Source of the DNA: Bacteroidota bacterium
GTDB lineage: Bacteria; Bacteroidota; Bacteroidia; Cytophagales; Cyclobacteriaceae
DNA length: 64,000 bases
Direction: 5' to 3'
Assembly: GCA_023412765.1 (NCBI GenBank)
Contig: JAEZBX010000036.1
Location: 22,151-86,150 of the forward strand
The notes under the pieces are model-generated. The model had not been told where the DNA came from. It searched no databases and worked only from the letters and a program-made list of their open reading frames with translations. The position numbers and the translations under genes were made by a program. Position 1 is the stretch's first letter; each line of letters opens with the position of its first letter. Shown piece after piece: positions 9,040-18,530 of this stretch.

Positions 9040-9651
9040 TTAATTATTAAGGTCATCAAGCAGCCCTTGCAATTTGGCCAGGTGATTTCCATAAAGCTTC
9101 TTGATATACCAGTTCGCTGCCCATGTGCTGGTCACAAAAAACAACACAGCGACAACCAACAAGGAAATAATTACGGTGGGCTGTAATAAGAAGTCAATGT
9201 ATTTACGGGGTCCCCTTTCCAACGCTCCAAAGAGCAGTGCCAGGAAAAAGTAAATCGGAAACAGGATGGCGTAGCTGTTCTTGTAAAACTTCAAATAGCT
9301 CTTAAGATTCGCGATCAAAATGGCTAATGTGTCATGAAGGTTTTCGTTCATTTGCTCAAACCGATTCAACAGCAATAATTTCTTAATGAAGTAGACTGAA
9401 GCGCCGAGAGTCATCGCAAGAATGGAAATGGAAGTCCACTTTAGTGCCCCGTTTTTCAAGCCGATTGCGTAGAGAAGTAATGCAAGACTGCTTACGATCG
9501 CGATGATTAATTCGAGCCATACACTGCGCTTGAGGTTTGCAATTATAGACATGCTCTTGCTCTTCAGCATTAAGCTGATTTCGGCCTCACCTTTTTGATG
9601 AAACTCCGGTGAGTTATGTTTCCATATGGTCTTCAAATCGTCCAGCTCCAT
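9040..9651 (-). CDS. Four-helix membrane protein paired with ECF sigma factor
   Basis: 203 residues. A soluble N-terminal stretch of about 45 residues (MELDDLKTIWKHN and following) is followed by about four hydrophobic segments, two near residues 47-90 and two near residues 125-175. It starts five bases after the sigma factor stop and is certainly co-transcribed with it. Membrane proteins in this position are often anti-sigma factors; the short cytoplasmic N-terminus would be the sigma-binding part. I see no recognised zinc-binding anti-sigma motif, so the role is inferred from position only. It is convergent with the N-formylglutamate amidohydrolase-like gene. Confidence 0.7.
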   Translation of the reverse strand: MELDDLKTIWKHNSPEFHQKGEAEISLMLKSKSMSIIANLKRSVWLELIIAIVSSLALLLYAIGLKNGALKWTSISILAMTLGASVYFIKKLLLLNRFEQMNENLHDTLAILIANLKSYLKFYKNSYAILFPIYFFLALLFGALERGPRKYIDFLLQPTVIISLLVVAVLFFVTSTWAANWYIKKLYGNHLAKLQGLLDDLNN

Positions 9652-9655
9652 GTTA

Positions 9656-10135
9656 TCAACACATAAGTTTTTTTAGCTTTTCCCTGATCCTGTTCATCCT
9701 CACTCGCACATTGTTTTGTGTGATACCAATCGTCTCAGCGATTTCTTCGTATGAGATTTCTTCCAATGCCATCATGATCATAGCACGTTCGACTTCCGTC
9801 AACTGACGGATAGCCCACTGAAGCTTCTGAAATTTTTCCTCCAGATCCAAGTTGCCACTTTCTGAAATATTTAAATGTTGGTCGCTCAGGTCTTCCGTTT
9901 TTACCTGGCGTGATCGCTTTCGCAATCCCGAGATGGCCGTGTTCAAAGCGATGCGATACATCCACGTGGTGATCTTGGATTCTCCCCTAAAAGATGAAAA
10001 GGATTTCCAAAGTTGCAGCACGATCTCCTGGAATAAATCATTGCGGACCTCGGGATCATTTTCATACATGAAGCATACTTTATGGATTAACCCCTGATGT
10101 TCATTGATTAGACTTGTAAAGGTTTTCTCGTCCAC
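9656..10135 (-). CDS. RNA polymerase ECF-type sigma-70 factor
   Basis: 159 residues, usual for an ECF sigma factor. Region 2 reads DLFQEIVLQLWKSF with FRGESKITTWMYRIALNTA (about residues 35-75). Region 4 has the helix-turn-helix ISYEEIAETIGITQNNVRVR (about residues 127-146). It should direct RNA polymerase to a small regulon. The gene for a membrane protein follows after four bases. A 19-bp inverted repeat at 10153-10171 lies 17 bases upstream of the start and may take part in its control. Confidence 0.93.
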   Translation of the reverse strand: MDEKTFTSLINEHQGLIHKVCFMYENDPEVRNDLFQEIVLQLWKSFSSFRGESKITTWMYRIALNTAISGLRKRSRQVKTEDLSDQHLNISESGNLDLEEKFQKLQWAIRQLTEVERAMIMMALEEISYEEIAETIGITQNNVRVRMNRIREKLKKLMC

Positions 10136-10152
10136 AATCGGCTAAGGGTAAT

Positions 10153-10171
10153 ACATATTTTACGAATATGT
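10153..10171 (-). promoter_or_regulatory. Inverted repeat ACATATT-N5-AATATGT upstream of sigma factor
   Basis: Perfect 7-bp arms, 10153-10159 and 10165-10171, separated by TTACG. It lies between the divergent sigma factor and GH51 genes, close to the sigma factor start. It could be an operator or a leader hairpin. Confidence 0.5.
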
Positions 10172-10223
10172 CGCAGGTAATGAAAGATAATTACACAATT
10201 ATCCATCGCAATCCAAGGTAGGC

Positions 10224-10252
10224 TTGACTTAAAAGTGTATTTTTTACATTTT
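10224..10252 (+). promoter_or_regulatory. Candidate Bacteroidetes promoter for GH51 gene
   Basis: TTG at 10224-10226, 18 bases, then TACATTTT at 10245-10252. This matches the Bacteroidetes pattern TTTG/TAnnTTTG except for the last base of the -7 box. It lies 41 bases before the ATG at 10294. Confidence 0.45.
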
Positions 10253-10293
10253 TAAAAGAATATTATATATTGAAGCCCCAAATCTCCAATTGC

Positions 10294-11832
10294 ATGAAAA
10301 AGCCTTTGCTAGTTTTATCATTCATAATAGCGTTTCTTAATGTCATGAGCCAAAATCACATTGTGGTAAACGCTGATCTCGGGAAAGACAAAATCGATAA
10401 GCACATTTACGGGCATTTTGCAGAGCACCTCGGCCGTTGTGTTTACGGAGGATTTTATGTTGGTGAGAACAATACTAAGATCAAGCATACCAACGGCGTG
10501 CGCAATGATGTTGTCGAAGCGTTGAAAAACTTAAAAATTCCAAATTTACGGTGGCCAGGGGGTTGCTTTGCTGATACATACCATTGGAAGGATGGAATTG
10601 GTCCCAAGGACAAGCGCCCGACAATCGTTAATCATTGGTGGGGAGGTGTTACGGAAGACAACAGCTTTGGAACACATGATTTTCTTAACATGTGTGAATT
10701 GTTAGGAACTGAACCGTACCTATCGGGAAATGTAGGAAGTGGTACTGTCCAGGAATTTATTGATTGGGTTCAGTATACAACCTTTGCAGGCAAGAGTCCG
10801 ATGTCTGATTTACGGAAAGAACACGGAAGGGAACAGCCCTGGAAAGTGAAGTATTGGGGAATTGGAAACGAAGCATGGGGCTGTGGTGGAAATATGAGAG
10901 CGGAGTACTACGTGGATGTCTATAAACAGTACACAACATTTCTTTCTGGTTGGGAAAGGGATAATAGGATTTTCCGAATTGCATCGGGCGCTAGCTCTGA
11001 TGATTATAAATGGACAGAAGTATTGATGCGCGACATTCCACACAATTTGCTGGAGGGAGTTGCCCTGCATCACTACTCGGTCATTGACTGGAACAAGAAA
11101 GGTCCCGCGACAGGTTTCTCTGAAGAACAATATTTTACAACGATGCAGCGAGCAACACGAATGGAGGAGCTAGTTACAAAGCATTCAAATATCATGGACA
11201 AATATGATCCTGAGAAGAAGGTTGCGTTGGTTGTTGACGAGTGGGGTGGATGGTATGACGTAGAACCTGGAACCAACCCGGGATTTTTATATCAGCAAAA
11301 CACAATGAGGGATGCGATGATTGCCGGTGTCACCTTAAATGTTTTTCACAATCATTGTGATCGGGTGAGGATGGCAAATCTTGCACAAACTATAAATGTT
11401 TTGCAGGCCGTAATTCTCACGGATGAGGAGAAAATGATATTGACGCCTACATACCACGTTATGGAGATGTTCAATGTACACCAGGATGCAACGATGCTGC
11501 CTGTAGTTGTGAAGTCAAATGATTATGTTTTTAACAATCAAAAGCTTCAGGCGATTTCAGCATCTGCTTCGCGTGATGCAAATGGTGTAACTCATATTTC
11601 TTTGGTGAATATTGATGCGAACAAAGCGCAGGATATATCACTCGATCTAAGAGGTTCAAAATTTTCGAGTGTAACGGGAGAAATTTTGTCGTCACAAAAA
11701 ATACAGGATCACAACACGTTTGAAAACCCTAACAAGATTAAACCAGCACCATTTAAGGGAATCACATTGAGCGGTACCACTCTAAAAGGGAAGATTCCTC
11801 CTTTTTCCGTCGTTGTCCTTGAGGTTAAATAG
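10294..11832 (+). CDS. Alpha-L-arabinofuranosidase, GH51 family, secreted
   Basis: 512 residues from ATG 10294; an in-frame TTG eight codons upstream is rejected because the ATG gives a normal signal peptide, MKKPLLVLSFIIAFLNVMSQ. The catalytic domain carries the acid/base Glu in YWGIGNEAWGCGG and the nucleophile Glu in VVDEWGGWYD, both intact. RWPGGCFADTYHWKDGIGP is a typical GH51 stretch. A C-terminal beta-sandwich follows from about residue 370. The family releases terminal arabinofuranose from arabinan and arabinoxylan. No SusC/SusD pair or other glycoside hydrolase is adjacent, so it is not in an obvious polysaccharide-utilisation locus. Confidence 0.93.
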   Translation: MKKPLLVLSFIIAFLNVMSQNHIVVNADLGKDKIDKHIYGHFAEHLGRCVYGGFYVGENNTKIKHTNGVRNDVVEALKNLKIPNLRWPGGCFADTYHWKDGIGPKDKRPTIVNHWWGGVTEDNSFGTHDFLNMCELLGTEPYLSGNVGSGTVQEFIDWVQYTTFAGKSPMSDLRKEHGREQPWKVKYWGIGNEAWGCGGNMRAEYYVDVYKQYTTFLSGWERDNRIFRIASGASSDDYKWTEVLMRDIPHNLLEGVALHHYSVIDWNKKGPATGFSEEQYFTTMQRATRMEELVTKHSNIMDKYDPEKKVALVVDEWGGWYDVEPGTNPGFLYQQNTMRDAMIAGVTLNVFHNHCDRVRMANLAQTINVLQAVILTDEEKMILTPTYHVMEMFNVHQDATMLPVVVKSNDYVFNNQKLQAISASASRDANGVTHISLVNIDANKAQDISLDLRGSKFSSVTGEILSSQKIQDHNTFENPNKIKPAPFKGITLSGTTLKGKIPPFSVVVLEVK

Positions 11833-12118
11833 GTGTTTCATTTTTGTATCGTGTGATTGCAATAGGAGGCTCCTGGCGGAGCCTTGATGGACCGCGGCTT
11901 TGTTCCATTGAAAGCGTTGTTCAACGCTACCAAAATTATCTGCTGCGTTAGGAGCATTCGGTTTGTGATGGCGACGTCAACGAGCCGACATCGCGGTCCC
12001 CGAAGTCTGGCAATTAAGATTTTTCAATGAATTATTTCGATGTAGAAGAAGAGCAATAGCAAACTAACGCATGGGCTATTGACCCAAAAAGACATGGAAA
12101 TCCAGAAATTCTGAAACG
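11833..12118. other. Intergenic region with one short hairpin
   Basis: A perfect inverted repeat AGGCTC-N6-GAGCCT lies at 11867-11884, 35 bases after the GH51 stop. It lacks a following T-run, so it is at best a weak terminator. I see nothing else supportable in this gap between convergent genes. Confidence 0.4.
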
Positions 12119-13384
12119 TTATTTTGAAGTTTTTTCAGTCTGACCTTCCACGTTGAAGAGCGTGGTTAAAAGTTCTGAAAGTGTATCGGCTTCGCCTCTT
12201 TTACATGCGGCTTTAAGATGTAAGACTGGATACTTGAGCACCTTTTGCATTAGCGAACGGCTCATTTCTTCCAGCTTTTGAGCTTCTTCCGGCTTTGCAT
12301 TTTTTATAAAACGGGCAATCTCTTCTCTCCGAATCTGCTCCAGTGTATTTTTCAGCTTCTGAATGGTAGGCGAGATGATCATCTCCTTCGACCAATCTTC
12401 AAACTCCCGCAATGAATCCTGAATGATTGCCTTTACAGATGGTACGGATGCCATACGATTTTCAAGAGCTACATTCGTCTTCTCGCGAATGTCATCAAGG
12501 TTATATACAAGTGATCCAGGAATTTCATCCACTGCAGGTTCAATACTGCGCGGCATCGACAGATCAATAAAATATTTATGCTTTAGGAATTTCACTTTTC
12601 GCAGAAGCTCAACTGTAATCAGCGGTTGAGTACCAGAAACGGAACTTACTATCACATCCGCATTCTGAATTTCAGAAGCAAGATCTTCAATACCACCAAA
12701 CTTGAAATTGTATTTCTGCGCCAGCTTTTCCGCTTTATCCTGCGTGCGATTTAATACAGTAACATTGTCCAGGCGGGTGTCAACAAGATTCAAACAGAAA
12801 TCCTGGCCAATTTCTCCAACCCCAACGACCAGAACTTTAGGAATTCTGATATCAACGGTAAGGTCATCCGCCAGCTCCTTTGCTGCGTATGATATTGAGG
12901 CGGCGCCGTCCCTGAAAGATGTTTCCTGAACAACTCGTTTGTTAGCAAAAAATATGGTGTGCATTAGCCGGTGCAAAAATGGGCCAGCCATATTCTCATC
13001 GGCGCTCCACTGATATGCACTCTTTACCTGACCTGAAATTTGCAGGTCGCCGATCACCTGAGCGTCCAGACCCAGGGAGACCTCGAAAAGATGCATCACA
13101 GCGTCGTTACCGGAGAGACGGGTAAAATGTTGTTCAAATCCTGGTTCACAAAATTTTATCAATGACAGCCCTTTAAATATTTCTGCGGAAAAATCTTTTT
13201 CAGACAGATAATAGATCTCGGTACGATTACAGGTAGACACAATCAACACATCGGTTGCCGACGTGTACGTACGAATAAATTGGTGCAATTTCTTGGTTGC
13301 ACCCTCATTAAGTGAAACGTTCTCTCTGATCGCGACAGGGGCCGTCCTGTAAGTAAGCGCTAAAGCTTTAAAATTTTGTGTCAT
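12119..13384 (-). CDS. hemA: Glutamyl-tRNA reductase
   Basis: 421 residues from ATG 13384; a TTG four codons upstream is less likely. It reduces glutamyl-tRNA to glutamate-1-semialdehyde, the first step of C5-pathway tetrapyrrole synthesis. The catalytic Cys lies in VSTCNRTEIYYL (about residues 49-60). The NADPH-binding domain has VLVVGVGEIGQDF (about residues 183-195), and the C-terminal helical dimerisation domain ends the protein. HemC is encoded elsewhere in this window (50215). It stands alone, convergent with GH51 and divergent from the HhH protein. Confidence 0.95.
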   Translation of the reverse strand: MTQNFKALALTYRTAPVAIRENVSLNEGATKKLHQFIRTYTSATDVLIVSTCNRTEIYYLSEKDFSAEIFKGLSLIKFCEPGFEQHFTRLSGNDAVMHLFEVSLGLDAQVIGDLQISGQVKSAYQWSADENMAGPFLHRLMHTIFFANKRVVQETSFRDGAASISYAAKELADDLTVDIRIPKVLVVGVGEIGQDFCLNLVDTRLDNVTVLNRTQDKAEKLAQKYNFKFGGIEDLASEIQNADVIVSSVSGTQPLITVELLRKVKFLKHKYFIDLSMPRSIEPAVDEIPGSLVYNLDDIREKTNVALENRMASVPSVKAIIQDSLREFEDWSKEMIISPTIQKLKNTLEQIRREEIARFIKNAKPEEAQKLEEMSRSLMQKVLKYPVLHLKAACKRGEADTLSELLTTLFNVEGQTEKTSK

Positions 13385-13551
13385 TGCGGAATACAAAAAT
13401 AAACCCTGTGCTAGATAGATCTACTGACAAAAGTCAAATGTTGTAATTTAGAACGATTATAAATAAGCTTGGGGTTTATTGGGCGTCCAAAAGTCATTGG
13501 GCAAACGAATCGTTATAGAAAAAAGTTGCATTTTCGAACACCGTTGTTTGT

Positions 13552-14466
13552 ATGTTAAAAATTAGATATTGGATTAAGGATTTCTTTGGATTTCCCCGAT
13601 CCCAGGTAAATGGATTTCTAGTCCTTTTTACTTTGTTGATCCTCCTGCTTTTTTCTGAGCCGGCGTGGCATTGGTGGACTTCTAACCGCCATCGCGATTT
13701 CGACGGCGACAGGGCAACTTTGGATAGCCTGATCGCTTTGTGGGACCAGATGGATACAGCCGCACCGACCATTGCTACCATACCCAAAACTTTTTATTTC
13801 GATCCAAACAAGTCTACCGAACAGGAATTTGTCGAACTGGGTTTTTCTCCTGCACTGGCCTCTCGTATTATTCGATACCGTGAAAAAGGCGGGAAATTCC
13901 GGACAAAATCAGATGTGTTAAAAATTTATGGAATTGACACCGCGTTTTACAAAAGCATTTATTCCTTTATCGCACTACCTGAGTCCACTTCGAAGTTCTC
14001 CAGAAAAGAAAAAACCTTTCCGGTCGTTGGAGCGGCTAAGGAGCCTGAAAAGAGGCAACGTTTTGACCTGAACAAGGCGGATACAGCGGCGTTAAAAGCG
14101 ATAAAGGGTATAGGCGACAAACTGTCCGTGCGAATTGTAAAGTTTCGGGATATTTTGGGCGGCTTTGTGTCGATGGATCAGTTGAAGGATGTGTACGGTT
14201 TAGATTCGTTGGTCATCAAGAAGTTGGTTGAAGACACATTTATCGAAGACAATTTTATGCCGACAAGACTCGACCTTAACCAGGCTACTGAACGAGAACT
14301 TTCGGCTCATCCATACATCAACAAAATGGCTAAAGTCATTGTCTCCTATCGATTTCAACATGGTGATTTCGAAACCGTGGAAGATATTCGCAAGGTGGTA
14401 AAACTGGACGAAGAAAGATTTCAGAAAATTTTGCCTTATATAGAAGTGAAGGCAAAACACGATTGA
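13552..14466 (+). CDS. ComEA-like helix-hairpin-helix protein with N-terminal membrane anchor
   Basis: 304 residues. One membrane segment (GFLVLFTLLILLLFSEPAW, about residues 21-39) is followed by three or four helix-hairpin-helix units: around residues 90-130 (ELGFSPALASRIIRYREKGG), 175-225 (DLNKADTAALKAIKGIGDKL) and 240-300 (DLNQATERELSAHPYINKMA). ComEA proteins bind incoming double-stranded DNA in natural transformation; the anchored multi-HhH form is common in Bacteroidetes. No other com gene is beside it. The stop is 44 bases before the helicase start, so the two could be co-transcribed, although a candidate promoter lies between. Confidence 0.82.
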   Translation: MLKIRYWIKDFFGFPRSQVNGFLVLFTLLILLLFSEPAWHWWTSNRHRDFDGDRATLDSLIALWDQMDTAAPTIATIPKTFYFDPNKSTEQEFVELGFSPALASRIIRYREKGGKFRTKSDVLKIYGIDTAFYKSIYSFIALPESTSKFSRKEKTFPVVGAAKEPEKRQRFDLNKADTAALKAIKGIGDKLSVRIVKFRDILGGFVSMDQLKDVYGLDSLVIKKLVEDTFIEDNFMPTRLDLNQATERELSAHPYINKMAKVIVSYRFQHGDFETVEDIRKVVKLDEERFQKILPYIEVKAKHD

Positions 14467-14472
14467 TACCAA

Positions 14473-14503
14473 TTTGTCACTGAAAGAATTTCTACTACCT
14501 TAT
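14473..14503 (+). promoter_or_regulatory. Candidate promoter for SF1 helicase gene
   Basis: TTTG at 14473-14476, exactly 19 bases, then TACCTTAT at 14496-14503. The -33 box and spacing are perfect and the -7 box matches in six of eight positions. Transcription would start almost at the ATG at 14511, giving a leaderless or near-leaderless mRNA. Confidence 0.35.
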
Positions 14504-14510
14504 AAACCAA

Positions 14511-17500
14511 ATGGCAGACTCAGCAAAAAGCATTTTGCAAACTTATTTGCGAAGGCTCACGAATCTATCAGGGAATAACAGGTCGTTGCTATTACTGCGG
14601 CTCCACGCCGAGCAATTGATAGATCTCCACAATTTTAGCTTTCTAAACGGGGAAAAATCTTTCGAAATAATTACCGCCTTGATTCAAGGTAGGAGCAAAC
14701 AACTTTGTCCGGTCCTTGATAGCCGCATGGAAGCGAGCAACGAACAAAGCGGAAGATTAAAGAAGCTACAGCGGATACACCGGTTCATTTTTGAAGAACG
14801 CGGTTCCAACGATTTGCATGTAGGGTGGCCTTTTGTGAGAGGTAAATTTTCTGATGGGACGCCGGCAAGGTGTCCGTTACTTTTTTTTCCAGTGTCTCTC
14901 GTGCAGGAGGGCAATCAGTGGGTCTTACAACCGAGGGAAGATGTCGGCATTACCTTTAACAAGTCATTTCTTCTTGCATTTGCTTTTTATAACAAGGTGA
15001 AGTTGGAAGATGACTTGCTCGAAACGAACTTCGAAGACTTTGAAAAGGATAGCATCTCATTCCGCACAGAATTGTATCAGTTACTGGATGGAAAAATTGA
15101 GTTAAACTTCAATGCTGAAAATTTTGGTGATGAACTGATCCCATTCCAGGAATTCAAAAAAGAATCATTTGAAAGCAAGCAGCGAAAAGGCGAATTGAAG
15201 CTGTTCCCGGAAGCTGTGTTGGGTATATTCCCGCAGGCAGGGTCACATCTTGTTCCCGATTACCTCAACCTTATTGAAAATGAGACATTTCAGGACTTAG
15301 AGGATTTTTTTCAGAAGAAGAATAAATCCGGAACTGAACCCGAACATAACAGCAATCATATCAGGGAGGAGAAAATATTCGCGCCATTCCAACTCGACGC
15401 CTACCAGGAAAACGCCATTAAAACAATTAAGAATGGTAATTCAATAGTAGTTCAGGGTCCGCCTGGTACAGGCAAATCACAGCTCATTTGCAACTTGCTA
15501 TCCGACGCGATGGCGAGTGGCAAGAAAGCGTTGCTCGTATGTCAGAAACGTGCAGCACTTGATGTTGTGTATGAACGATTAACGAATATCGGCCTTAACG
15601 ACTTTCTTGGTCTCGTGCACGACTTCCGAAATGATAGAAAGGAACTCTACTCAAAGATAGCTTCTCAGATTGATCGCGTGGAAGAGTATCGGACGCTTAA
15701 CCGTAGCGTTGACGTTATTCAAACCGAAAGAAAATTTTACCAGGTGTGTCGCCGGATCGATCAGATCTCCGAAGAGCTTCAGGAATTCAAAGACACCTTG
15801 TTTGATGATCGGGAATGCGGACTATCTGTGAAGGAACTGTATCTGACGTCGGACCTGGATCAACCCTCAATTAACATTCGGCAGCAGTATCAATATTTTA
15901 CTTTTCCTACCATTGATGATTTTCTAAGAAAACAACGCAACTATGTTCAGTATGCGTCGAGGTATGAAGGTCAGGATTATGTTTGGCGTGATCGAAAATC
16001 GTTTGCCAACTTTCAACCTACTGACGAAAAAGAAATAGAGAAGATACTCGCCTATATCCCGAAATACCAACAAAAGATTGCGACAGCAATCGAGAAGGAA
16101 TTGGGAATAAGACTTAACCTCCAGGACTGTGAAGCACTATCACTTAAAGAGGCTGACATTCTCGGAATGATCAGTGTTCTGAAAGATGATGAGACTTACC
16201 GGTATTTTCAGGCAATGTGGGATGAAAATGACGACGAAACAAGTTTGCTATGGCTCTCGAACGTTGAGCGCATGACGATGAATTGTTTCGAAGGAGAAAA
16301 TCCCGAAGTTACAATTCCCAACAATCAACTTGGAGTTTTCCAGGAAGCGCTTCAACATCGCATGGATGCCAGAACAAATCTTTTTCGGTGGATCATGTGG
16401 GAATTGTTCTCAAAGGAAAAGATAATGGTGAAGCGTGTTCTTGTCGCGAACTCACTTTCGTATAACAAAGTTGGACTTAATATTCTCGAGCAGCGCATAG
16501 ACAGCAGGTTGAACCTGGAGCACCACCTTACATCTTTGAAGAAGAAAATGTGGCTTGCAAATGTTCCGACAGACTATCAGAAAGAAACACTTAGGATTTG
16601 GTTTGATAAGCAAAAGCTTGCTACTCGGGCGAAACTGATCTTCAATACACTGCGAGAAGTAAGGGACGCAATAATTTTACCGCAATACACCAGGCAACAG
16701 TTTATCTCGCTGATGAAAAGGTTGCTCTTCATTGTAAACGACTTGCCCGCCAAGAAGGAAGAATGGCTTCGATACCTAACGCGATATCAGATCAGTCAAC
16801 TGATTTTTGATCCGACGCTGGAGAAAGAATTCATAAGGACACTAAAGCGAGATTTCGATAACCTTGCCGAGTACGACAAGCTAAGAGAGCAGGTAAGTTT
16901 TGATGAGAAGGAAGTTATAACGAAACTGTTTGATCACCTGGGTGAGTGGGATGCTGATAAGATGGAAAGTCTTTTTCAGAATTCACTTCGGCTAACCTGG
17001 ATTGATCATATCGAAACTAAATATCCTATCCTTCGCGCTGTGTCCTCCTTGAAGATGGAATCGTTGCAAAACGAGCTGCAGCTTCTCGTCTCCGACAAAC
17101 AGAATCTTTGCAGGCAAATCTTACTGGTGAAGGTTCGTGAGTATGTCTATGAACGACTTGAGTATAATAGACTCAACAACCTGGTAACCTATCGCGATCT
17201 CCTCCATCAGGTGACCAAAAAGAAGAAGCTATGGCCGTTGAGAAAACTGATCGCTGATTTTAATCATGAATTGTTCCAATTGATGCCATGCTGGTTAGCA
17301 TCACCTGAATCTGTATCAGCTATCTTTCCCATGGAAGAACTGTTCGACATAGTCATCTTCGACGAGGCTTCGCAGTGTTTTTCGGAGCGAGGGATTCCAT
17401 CAATGTACAGAGGTAAACAAATTTTTATTGCCGGTGATGACAAGCAACTTCGTCCAAGTGAATTATACCAGGCGCGCTGGGACGAAGAGACCGAAGAGCC

Positions 17501-18530
17501 GGATGCAGAAGTGGAGTCTTTGCTGGAATTGGCGAAGCGATATCTTCCATCAGTTCACCTTCAAGGACATTACAGAAGTCAGACTATCGAGTTGATCGAT
17601 TTTTCAAATGAGTATTTCTATGAAGGGCGCCTTCAATTATTACCTCACCGCGATATCCTAAATCATGCCTCACCCGCAATTGAATATTGTAAGATTGATG
17701 GTGTGTGGGAGAAGCATACCAATGTGATGGAGGCCGGAACCGTTGTAGAAAAGGTGTTTGAAATTCTGGAACATTATCCTGACAAAGAAATCGGAGTAGT
17801 TACCTTCAATGCACCGCAACAGGTGCTCATCATGGATCTTCTCGATGCTGAATCTGAGCGACGTGGCACTGGGATCCCTTCCTCATTATTTGTAAAAAAC
17901 ATTGAGAATGTTCAAGGGGATGAAAAGGATATAATTATTTTTTCCATTGGGTATGCTCCTGGAAAGAAAGGACGGATGACCATGCAATTCGGTAGCCTGA
18001 ATACAGCTGGCGGTGAGAATAGGCTAAACGTCGCGGTGACACGCGCCAGGGAAAAGATAATCCTGGTGACCAGCATCTGGCCGGAACAGCTGAAAGTTGA
18101 CAAAGTGAAAAACGAAGGTCCGAAGCTTTTGCGAAAATACCTTCAATATGCACAGGCTGTAAATGATCGGACTTACCAACCGCATTCAAAAGCACCCGTT
18201 ACGATGAGTAAGGAATGGTACCTCAGCAACCGGATCAAGCAGTGGGGAGAAGACCGTCTTGATAAATTTGTTTTTCAGACAGATGCGTTACCCTTTTCTG
18301 ACGTCGACGTACTCCAGGAAGACAAGCACCTTGGTATTATTCTCACTGACGATGTTCGTTATCTTACCAGTTTATCTGTAAAGCATTCTCATGCCTATAT
18401 TCCTGCAATTCTCACGCAAAAGAACTGGAAGTATCAAATGGTGTATAGTAGAAACTTTTGGAAAGACCGTCAGAAAATTGAAGCGGGTTTGATGGTGTTT
18501 ATCGGATCCCAGGTCCCTCAGAAGGGATAG
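14511..18530 (+). CDS. Large SF1 (Upf1/DNA2-like) helicase with C-terminal Vsr-like domain
   Basis: 1339 residues. Helicase motifs: Walker A VVQGPPGTGKSQLICNLL (about residues 312-329), Walker B IVIFDEASQCF (about residue 947 onward), motif III IFIAGDDKQLRPSE, motif IV HYRSQTIELIDFS, motif V ENVQGDEKDIIIFS and motif VI RLNVAVTRAREKIILV. About 620 residues separate motifs I and II, rich in predicted helix. The N-terminal 300 residues resemble the regulatory domain of large bacterial DNA2/NAM7-type helicases. The last 100 residues (from about 1236) end with WKYQMVYSRNFWKDRQK, which resembles the terminal strand of Vsr/MTES_1575-type nuclease domains, but the usual LGIECDG acidic motif reads LGIILTDD, so catalysis may be lost. 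Such helicases occur in DNA repair and in defence loci; no defence partner is seen here. Confidence 0.85.
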   Translation: MADSAKSILQTYLRRLTNLSGNNRSLLLLRLHAEQLIDLHNFSFLNGEKSFEIITALIQGRSKQLCPVLDSRMEASNEQSGRLKKLQRIHRFIFEERGSNDLHVGWPFVRGKFSDGTPARCPLLFFPVSLVQEGNQWVLQPREDVGITFNKSFLLAFAFYNKVKLEDDLLETNFEDFEKDSISFRTELYQLLDGKIELNFNAENFGDELIPFQEFKKESFESKQRKGELKLFPEAVLGIFPQAGSHLVPDYLNLIENETFQDLEDFFQKKNKSGTEPEHNSNHIREEKIFAPFQLDAYQENAIKTIKNGNSIVVQGPPGTGKSQLICNLLSDAMASGKKALLVCQKRAALDVVYERLTNIGLNDFLGLVHDFRNDRKELYSKIASQIDRVEEYRTLNRSVDVIQTERKFYQVCRRIDQISEELQEFKDTLFDDRECGLSVKELYLTSDLDQPSINIRQQYQYFTFPTIDDFLRKQRNYVQYASRYEGQDYVWRDRKSFANFQPTDEKEIEKILAYIPKYQQKIATAIEKELGIRLNLQDCEALSLKEADILGMISVLKDDETYRYFQAMWDENDDETSLLWLSNVERMTMNCFEGENPEVTIPNNQLGVFQEALQHRMDARTNLFRWIMWELFSKEKIMVKRVLVANSLSYNKVGLNILEQRIDSRLNLEHHLTSLKKKMWLANVPTDYQKETLRIWFDKQKLATRAKLIFNTLREVRDAIILPQYTRQQFISLMKRLLFIVNDLPAKKEEWLRYLTRYQISQLIFDPTLEKEFIRTLKRDFDNLAEYDKLREQVSFDEKEVITKLFDHLGEWDADKMESLFQNSLRLTWIDHIETKYPILRAVSSLKMESLQNELQLLVSDKQNLCRQILLVKVREYVYERLEYNRLNNLVTYRDLLHQVTKKKKLWPLRKLIADFNHELFQLMPCWLASPESVSAIFPMEELFDIVIFDEASQCFSERGIPSMYRGKQIFIAGDDKQLRPSELYQARWDEETEEPDAEVESLLELAKRYLPSVHLQGHYRSQTIELIDFSNEYFYEGRLQLLPHRDILNHASPAIEYCKIDGVWEKHTNVMEAGTVVEKVFEILEHYPDKEIGVVTFNAPQQVLIMDLLDAESERRGTGIPSSLFVKNIENVQGDEKDIIIFSIGYAPGKKGRMTMQFGSLNTAGGENRLNVAVTRAREKIILVTSIWPEQLKVDKVKNEGPKLLRKYLQYAQAVNDRTYQPHSKAPVTMSKEWYLSNRIKQWGEDRLDKFVFQTDALPFSDVDVLQEDKHLGIILTDDVRYLTSLSVKHSHAYIPAILTQKNWKYQMVYSRNFWKDRQKIEAGLMVFIGSQVPQKG

